Below are positions 59,329 through 64,000 of a stretch of 64,000 bases of DNA, in pieces. The translations under genes and the position numbers were made by a program. Where the stretch lies: the NCBI GenBank assembly GCA_020849855.1, contig JADZFO010000002.1, forward strand, positions 1 through 64,000. Direction: 5' to 3'. Position 1 is the stretch's first letter; the number at the start of each line of letters is the position of its first letter. The notes under the pieces were generated by a model. That model did no database searches. It saw nothing but the letters and a program-made list of their open reading frames with translations, and was not told the origin of the DNA. The DNA is from a bacterium. Lineage in GTDB: Bacteria > 4484-113 > JAFGCY01.

Positions 59329-60156
59329 ATGAGAGCAGCCAGCAAGCTTCTGCAAGTGAGCGCCAGCGCCCTGGTCCTGGCTGCCGCGTTGCTGCTGGCC
59401 GGCGCGGCGGAAGAGGAGAGCCGCCTGCCGCACGCGGCCACACCGGCCGCCGGCCTGGATGCTTCGCAGCAGGCGATTGCCGAGATGCTCGACGATCAGC
59501 TTTATGAGCGCCTGAGCAGCGACTGGGCGGCCGTCGGCAATGCCGAGCCTTTCTGCAGCGCGGACAACCTGAGCATAATCTCGGTGCCCTCCGGGCTGAA
59601 TGTGTATCTTGTCCGCCAGGACGCTATCCCCGGCGCGCTGAACGACGACGGCGAGCCGGCGAGCGTGGAGGACGTGGTCTTCCGGGCCGAGCAGCTTTAC
59701 GGCAAGACACCGCTGACCCTGCCGCTGCCGACCGGCGACTACGTGCTGGCCCTGCGGCCGGACGGCCGCGAGAGCGGCTTCGACGGCGGCTGTGTCAGAA
59801 AGGCGCAGCGCGACGTGGTGACCGGTACCCTGCGGCATACCTACCACCTGTATCCCTTCGCGCGCGCGGCCGGCGAGTACCAGCTATTTGTGTCGAGCTT
59901 CATTGACCCCGAAACCCCGGACAGCGAGGTGCTGGCCGGCCTGGCCGAGCCCTGGAGCTTCCACCTGCCGGAGGAGCAACTTGCCGCCGCGGTGGGGCAG
60001 GCGACCGGGGCGCCCGAAGCGCTCTTTGGCCGCATCGCCATGGACCTGAACCGCTATGGCCTGGCCTTCTACAGCGACGGCCGCCGCGACTGGCTGGTCA
60101 AGCTGGCGCTGCGCGGCGCGTCCTTTGAGCTGAAGCAGTGGCCTGTTGAGTATTAA
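59329..60156 (+). CDS. Exported PEGA-domain protein
   Basis: 275 residues from ATG 59329. A signal peptide (KLLQVSASALVLAAALLLAG) is followed by a PEGA unit (IISVPSGLNVYLVRQ, then GKTPLTLPLPTGDYVLAL), found in surface proteins and S-layer-linked lipoproteins. The rest (residues about 165-275) is a mixed domain without a name. It may be co-transcribed with the TIM-barrel gene. The convergent gene ends 22 bp away. Confidence 0.7.
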   Translation: MRAASKLLQVSASALVLAAALLLAGAAEEESRLPHAATPAAGLDASQQAIAEMLDDQLYERLSSDWAAVGNAEPFCSADNLSIISVPSGLNVYLVRQDAIPGALNDDGEPASVEDVVFRAEQLYGKTPLTLPLPTGDYVLALRPDGRESGFDGGCVRKAQRDVVTGTLRHTYHLYPFARAAGEYQLFVSSFIDPETPDSEVLAGLAEPWSFHLPEEQLAAAVGQATGAPEALFGRIAMDLNRYGLAFYSDGRRDWLVKLALRGASFELKQWPVEY

Positions 60157-60177
60157 GCCGGCGCGAGGGGCGCTGTG

Positions 60178-60789
60178 TTACTTCTTGTCCAGCAGCTCAA
60201 GGCGTGTGGTGAACCACTTCTCCTGCGCCGCCGTGAAGGGCTTGCGGCTCTCGGCCTGCACATAGATCAGGCCGTCCTGATGCAGGGCGATGTACATCAG
60301 GGCGTAGGCTGTCTGAGCGCCGACCTTCTGGCTCCATTTGTAGTAGGGCACGCTGATGCTCTTGGCGCTGCCCGCCAGCTTGACGCTCGCCTTGCCGCTG
60401 GGGCTGTGCTTCTTCTGGGCCATGCTGGCTTCGAAGACCTCATCCAGGCGCTGCTGGCTGCCCAAATCGGCAGCGGTGAGGTGCTTCTCCTCACGGGGGA
60501 AGCCGGCCGCCTCAGCCTCGGCCGGAGTCAGGCGCATGCGCGGGCTGCCATAGACCAGCAGGCCGTAATCAGCCGGGTCTGTGGCGTCCGCGCCCTCGGG
60601 CACATGCTTGGCCAGCAGCCCGACGCCGCCGTCCTGATAGCTGATCTCGCTGTTGGCCTCGACGGTGAAGGCGAAGTGGTACTTGTCGTTGACGATGCGC
60701 GTAGCTTTGTCGGTGGCGGCGGAAAGCAGCGCGCAGGCCAGCAGGCCCAGGGCGATCAAGAGGCAGCGATATGAAGCAGAAGGGCGCAC
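60178..60789 (-). CDS. Exported protein of unknown function
   Basis: 203 residues. A signal peptide (LLIALGLLACALLSA) is followed by a domain that begins NDKYHFAFTVEANSEI and ends FTAAQEKWFTTRLEL, the layout of small periplasmic lipid- or protein-binding proteins; the family is not recognised. GTG 60789 lies 6 nt after a minus-strand TATCAT. It stands between convergent and divergent neighbours, so it is probably transcribed alone. Confidence 0.65.
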   Translation of the reverse strand: MRPSASYRCLLIALGLLACALLSAATDKATRIVNDKYHFAFTVEANSEISYQDGGVGLLAKHVPEGADATDPADYGLLVYGSPRMRLTPAEAEAAGFPREEKHLTAADLGSQQRLDEVFEASMAQKKHSPSGKASVKLAGSAKSISVPYYKWSQKVGAQTAYALMYIALHQDGLIYVQAESRKPFTAAQEKWFTTRLELLDKK

Positions 60790-60795
60790 GCAGTG

Positions 60796-60801
60796 ATGAT
60801 A
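60796..60801 (-). promoter_or_regulatory. -10 box of the exported protein gene, leaderless arrangement
   Basis: Minus-strand TATCAT ends 6 nt before the GTG. Confidence 0.5.
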
Positions 60802-60842
60802 GCTGCCGCTGAAGCCAGCACAAGCGCGGGGTGTCCAGCGGC

Positions 60843-61538
60843 TCAGGCGGGCAGGAGCAGGCGGGCCAGCTCATAGAGGTCATGGGCCACCGCGTCCGCG
60901 CCCTCGATCTCGTGGGCCTCGCCATAGCCATAGGCACAGCCGATGAAGGCCGCCCCGCAGTACCGCGCTGCATCCCGGTCGCTGGCCCGGTCGCCCACCA
61001 TCACTGCAGTGGCCGGATCAACACCAAACTGGGCGGCCGCGCGCGCCAGGCGCGAACCCTTGGAGTCATACTCCGGCGGGCCATAGGGGTACCTTTCTGC
61101 CATCCAGCGCTCATAGCGCGCGTGCTCCCAGACGGCATCGACATAAGTCGGCGTGCCGTTGCTGATCAGCACGATGGTGCGCCCCGCCGCATGCAGCGCC
61201 GTTAGCAGATCTTCGGCGTACTCATACAGGTGCGGCATCCGGGCAACCGCCACCTGCTCGTACTCCAGGCAGAAGCGCTCAAAGTCCTTTCGCACATCTT
61301 CCGGCTGTCCCGGCAGCATCGAGCCATAGAAGTCGATGGGCTCGGCGCCCATGTGCTGGTGGATGATGCTGATGTCGGGCGTCGGGATCTGCAGGCCGTG
61401 CTGCTGCACATAGTCGCGGTGCGCCTCGATTACCGAGCGGGCCACATCCAGCCCGGCAGGGTAAAGCGTACCGTCATTGTCAAAGGCGATCAGCCTTGAG
61501 CTGTGCAGACGCTGCAGCAGAAGCGGGTCAGTGTTCAT
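60843..61538 (-). CDS. HAD-family phosphatase
   Basis: 231 residues from ATG 61538. IAFDNDGTLYPAG is motif I with the nucleophile Asp and the acid Asp; VLISNGTPTY is motif II; VMVGDRASDRDAARYCGA is motif IV. The cap (about 25-130) is helical, as in phosphoglycolate-phosphatase-like enzymes. The substrate is not deducible, although its divergent neighbour ribH raises the chance of a flavin-pathway phosphatase. A longer frame covers the promoter region and ribH start and is rejected. Confidence 0.85.
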   Translation of the reverse strand: MNTDPLLLQRLHSSRLIAFDNDGTLYPAGLDVARSVIEAHRDYVQQHGLQIPTPDISIIHQHMGAEPIDFYGSMLPGQPEDVRKDFERFCLEYEQVAVARMPHLYEYAEDLLTALHAAGRTIVLISNGTPTYVDAVWEHARYERWMAERYPYGPPEYDSKGSRLARAAAQFGVDPATAVMVGDRASDRDAARYCGAAFIGCAYGYGEAHEIEGADAVAHDLYELARLLLPA

Positions 61539-61556
61539 TGCCTGAGGCGGGCATGG

Positions 61557-61562
61557 TAGCAT
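61557..61562 (+). promoter_or_regulatory. -10 box of ribH, leaderless arrangement
   Basis: TAGCAT ends 6 nt before GTG 61569. The 30-bp gap to the HAD gene also holds its divergent start. Confidence 0.5.
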
Positions 61563-61568
61563 AGCCGC

Positions 61569-62099
61569 GTGGCCCAGCATCAGCCAGAAGCAAGCAGCGG
61601 CAGCTATCCCGAACTGCAGCCCGGGGGGCCGCTGGCCGGCGACCGCATCGCAATTGTTGCCTCCAGCTGGTACCCGGAGATCATGCGCGGCCTGCTGGCG
61701 GGCAGCCAGAAATGTCTGGAGCGCTTTGAGCTGAACCCCGATGCGGCGGATGTTTTCCACGTTCCGGGCAGCTTTGAGCTGCCCCAGGCCGTGGCCCGCA
61801 TAGCGCGCCTGGCCAGCCTGGAAGCCGGGGAGGTCTCAGCCCCGCGCTACAGCGGAATCGTGGCGCTGGGCTGCGTGATCAAGGGTGAGACGGACCATTA
61901 CGATGTGCTGGTGCATGCCATCGCCGGCGGCATCACCCGCCTGAGCATTGAGCTACCGATGCCAGTGAGCTTTGGTGTTCTCACCTGCCAGGACTTTGCC
62001 CAGGCTCATGCCCGCAGCGGCGATGACCACATGAACAAAGGCTATGAGGCCATGCTGGCCCTGCTGGACATGATGGTATTCCAGCACCGCCTGGGCTGA
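61569..62099 (+). CDS. ribH: 6,7-dimethyl-8-ribityllumazine synthase
   Basis: 176 residues. VASSWYPEIMRGLL, VFHVPGSFELPQAV, GCVIKGETDHYDVL and PVSFGVLTCQDFAQAHARSG with NKGYEAMLALL are the conserved blocks. The His in TDHYD is the catalytic proton carrier. It joins the ribityl-uracil amine and dihydroxybutanone phosphate, the penultimate step of riboflavin synthesis, usually as a 60-mer. No other rib gene is in the window. It converges on pdxS. Confidence 0.93.
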   Translation: MAQHQPEASSGSYPELQPGGPLAGDRIAIVASSWYPEIMRGLLAGSQKCLERFELNPDAADVFHVPGSFELPQAVARIARLASLEAGEVSAPRYSGIVALGCVIKGETDHYDVLVHAIAGGITRLSIELPMPVSFGVLTCQDFAQAHARSGDDHMNKGYEAMLALLDMMVFQHRLG

Positions 62100-62111
62100 G
62101 CACTCGACGGC

Positions 62112-63023
62112 CTACCAGCCCCTGGCGGCCATCCGCTCTTCCTGCGGCATGCTGGCGATGTCCTTGCCGCGCATCGGCTCGCCGAGGCCGGCGCTGATAT
62201 CGGCCAGGGCCTTGGGGTCCTTGAAGTTCAGCACGGCCTGCACAACGGCCCTGGCGCGCGGCGCGGGGTCTTCGCTCTTGAAGATGCCGCTGCCGACGAA
62301 GACCGTCTCCGCGCCAAGCTGCATCATCAGCGCGGCGTCCGCGGGGGTGGCCACGCCGCCGGCGGCGAAATTGGGCACCGGCAGCTTGCCGTGCTCCGCC
62401 ACCCACTGCACGAGGTCAAAGGGTGCGCCGAGGTCGCGGGCTTCGCGCATCAGCTCCTCGCGGCCCAGGGTGCCCAGGCGCTTGATGCCGTTCTGCACCG
62501 TGCGCATGTGGCGCACCGCCTCGACAATGTTGCCGGTGCCGGCCTCGCCCTTGGTGCGCAGCATGGCCGCGCCCTCGCCGATGCGCCGCAGGGCCTCGCC
62601 GAGGTCGCGGCAGCCGCAGACGAAGGGGGCCTTGAAGTCATGCTTCCAGACGTGGTTTGTCTCGTCCGCCGGCGTCAGGACTTCGCTTTCGTCAATGAAG
62701 TCGACGCCGATGGCTTCCAGAATCTGAGCTTCAACGAAGTGCCCGATGCGGCACTTGGCCATCACGGGGATCGACACCGCGCCCATGATCTCCCGGATCA
62801 TGGCCGGGTCGCTCATGCGGGCAATGCCGCCCTGGGCGCGGATGTCAGCCGGCACGCGCTCCAGCGCCATCACCGCCACCGCACCGGCCTGCTCGGCGAT
62901 GACCGCCTGCTCGGGGTTGGTGACGTCCATGATCACGCCATTGCGCAGCATCTCGGCCAAGCCGATCTTGACCGCGAAGGAGCCGGAAACCGGCCCGGAG
63001 CCGTTGACACTTGCCTCGTTCAT
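62112..63023 (-). CDS. pdxS: Pyridoxal 5'-phosphate synthase subunit PdxS
   Basis: 303 residues from ATG 63023 (GAGGTG upstream); the longer frame upstream has no family similarity. [31 protein letters not shown], the Lys in [39 protein letters not shown] and [34 protein letters not shown] cover the active site. It makes PLP from ribose-5-phosphate, glyceraldehyde-3-phosphate and ammonia. The glutaminase PdxT is not adjacent, which is unusual. PLP is also the cofactor of tyrosine phenol-lyase. Confidence 0.96.
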   Translation of the reverse strand: MNEASVNGSGPVSGSFAVKIGLAEMLRNGVIMDVTNPEQAVIAEQAGAVAVMALERVPADIRAQGGIARMSDPAMIREIMGAVSIPVMAKCRIGHFVEAQILEAIGVDFIDESEVLTPADETNHVWKHDFKAPFVCGCRDLGEALRRIGEGAAMLRTKGEAGTGNIVEAVRHMRTVQNGIKRLGTLGREELMREARDLGAPFDLVQWVAEHGKLPVPNFAAGGVATPADAALMMQLGAETVFVGSGIFKSEDPAPRARAVVQAVLNFKDPKALADISAGLGEPMRGKDIASMPQEERMAARGW

Positions 63024-63147
63024 CTTGCACCTCGGACTGCCGCGCATAAGGCCCGCGGCGGGCAGAGAATGATACCGCCGGGAGCCGCCGCTTCTTTCAC
63101 CCGCTGGCCGGAGGCCGAAAGCGCGGCGCGCGGCCCTGGGCATCCTC

Positions 63148-63153
63148 TACAAT
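63148..63153 (+). promoter_or_regulatory. -10 box of the M42 peptidase gene, leaderless arrangement
   Basis: TACAAT ends 6 nt before ATG 63160. Confidence 0.5.
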
Positions 63154-63159
63154 TCAGAT

Positions 63160-64000
63160 ATGGAAAAGAGCCCGCTGCAGTTCCTGCGCAGCCTCGTTGC
63201 CACACCCGGGCCGACCGGCTTTGAAGCGCCGGTGGTCAAGCGCTGGCTGGAATATGTCAAGCCCTTTGCTGACGAGGTCTTTACGGACTCCTATGGCAAC
63301 GGCTTTGCGGTGCTGAACCCCAAGGGCGACCCCTGCGTGATGCTCACCGGCCATGCCGACGAGATAGGCCTGATGGTGACCTATATCGACGACGAGGGAT
63401 TCATCTGGGTCAAGGCCCTGGGCGGCTATGACCCCAAGGTGGTTACCTCCATGCGGGTCAAGGTGCACGGCAGCGGGCCTGAGGCAAAGAGCGGGCCGCT
63501 GCCCGGTCTGGTCGGCGCACTGCCGCCGCACATGCAGCGCGCCGAGCAGGGCGACCAGGAGCTGAAGGTCTACCGCTTTGGCGAGAACGTCTATGTGGAC
63601 ATCGGCGCCCGCAGCCGCAAGGAATGCGAGCGCTATGTGCGCGTCGGCGATGCCATCTCCATGGACTATGGCTATCGCGAGCTGCGCGGCGACCTGGCCT
63701 GCGGCCGCGGCCTTGATAACAAGATCGGCATCTGGAGCGCGGCTGAGGGCCTGCGCCGGGTGCGCGAGGCCCGCGACCAGGGCAGCCCGCTGGCGGCCAA
63801 GGTTGTGGCCATGGCCTCGGTGCAGGAAGAGATCGGCGGCTATGGCGCGCAGATGGCGGCCTTCCGGATCAACCCGGATGTGGCGATTGCCGTAGATGTG
63901 ACGCAGAGCGTGGACCACCCGGCCACGGAGAAGAAGAAGTTCGGTGATGTGCGCCTGGGCCGCGGGCCGGTGGTGGGCCACGGCAGCGCCAACCACCCGG
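63160..64000 (+). CDS. M42-family aminopeptidase, partial (runs off the right edge)
   Basis: 280 codons before the edge. SLVATPGPTGFE, TGHADEIGLMVT (His and Asp metal ligands), VDIGARSRKE, CGRGLDNKIG with the bridging Asp, VQEEIGGYGAQMA with the catalytic Glu pair, and VDVTQSVDHP are the M42 motifs. Members are large tetrahedral dinuclear aminopeptidases or, in some cases, endoglucanases. It should degrade peptides. The remaining roughly 70-90 codons, including the last His ligand, are missing only because of the window boundary. Confidence 0.92.
   Translation, partial: MEKSPLQFLRSLVATPGPTGFEAPVVKRWLEYVKPFADEVFTDSYGNGFAVLNPKGDPCVMLTGHADEIGLMVTYIDDEGFIWVKALGGYDPKVVTSMRVKVHGSGPEAKSGPLPGLVGALPPHMQRAEQGDQELKVYRFGENVYVDIGARSRKECERYVRVGDAISMDYGYRELRGDLACGRGLDNKIGIWSAAEGLRRVREARDQGSPLAAKVVAMASVQEEIGGYGAQMAAFRINPDVAIAVDVTQSVDHPATEKKKFGDVRLGRGPVVGHGSANHP

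Overview
The window is 64 kb of GC-rich bacterial chromosome with dense, short-spaced genes on both strands. It has 55 protein-coding genes (the last one runs off the right edge) and one tRNA. I see no rRNA, CRISPR array, prophage or transposase. Lipoprotein signal peptides, an RseP-type site-2 protease, cohesin/dockerin and PEGA surface proteins, a planctomycete-style single-haem lipoprotein domain, an archaeal/eukaryal-type prolyl-tRNA synthetase and GH57 glycogen enzymes suggest an uncultivated, deep-branching bacterium. I cannot name a phylum from sequence alone. Start codons fall into two groups: operon-internal genes with Shine-Dalgarno sites, and about seventeen genes with a TANNNT box only 5-9 nt upstream of the start, which looks like leaderless transcription.

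Left part (0.3-10.5 kb): a possible regulatory locus with a degenerate kinase-like protein, a 1981-residue TPR protein, a coiled-coil/TPR partner, a roadblock/LC7 protein, and a 460-codon acidic tail in the same frame as the roadblock gene but separated from it by one TGA. recO converges on this locus with overlapping stop codons. 10.6-15.8 kb: a cohesin/dockerin lipoprotein, rsmA, an AT-richer gene with a HEPN-like motif, a CYTH protein and a NosL-like protein. 15.8-23.6 kb: cheA with two P2-like modules and cheX, then a complete manganese/zinc ABC operon (regulator, binding protein, ATPase, two permeases) with a clear operator. 23.6-31.5 kb: two GyrI-like proteins, a HEAT-like exported protein, a DUF4160/DUF2442 pair bracketed by a 37-bp repeat of the end of an acyl-CoA dehydrogenase gene, a c-type cytochrome lipoprotein and a lipoprotein with a duplicated pseudopilin-like domain.

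31.5-45.8 kb: two CPA2 antiporters flank an ArsR-type regulator and tRNA-Pro(UGG); then a small membrane protein, a VOC protein, rseP, a winged-helix regulator, proS, three tandem trypsin-like (HtrA-type) paralogues of which only the middle one keeps the catalytic triad, gpsA and a WYL regulator. 46-57 kb: tyrosine phenol-lyase and acpS, then a compact glycogen operon: GH57 glucanotransferase, DUF4912 protein, glgC, glgA, GH57 branching enzyme, pgi. Together these would make ADP-glucose from glucose phosphate, polymerise and branch it, and rearrange alpha-glucan chains.

57-64 kb: a membrane-anchored beta-propeller gene between inverted copies of a composite repeat, a TIM-barrel protein, a PEGA protein, an exported protein, a HAD phosphatase, ribH, pdxS and the start of an M42 aminopeptidase gene. 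The strongest leads for something new are the pseudokinase/TPR/roadblock locus with its in-frame TGA, the trio of active and dead proteases, the toxin-antitoxin-like cassette at a rebuilt gene end, and the leaderless promoter pattern.
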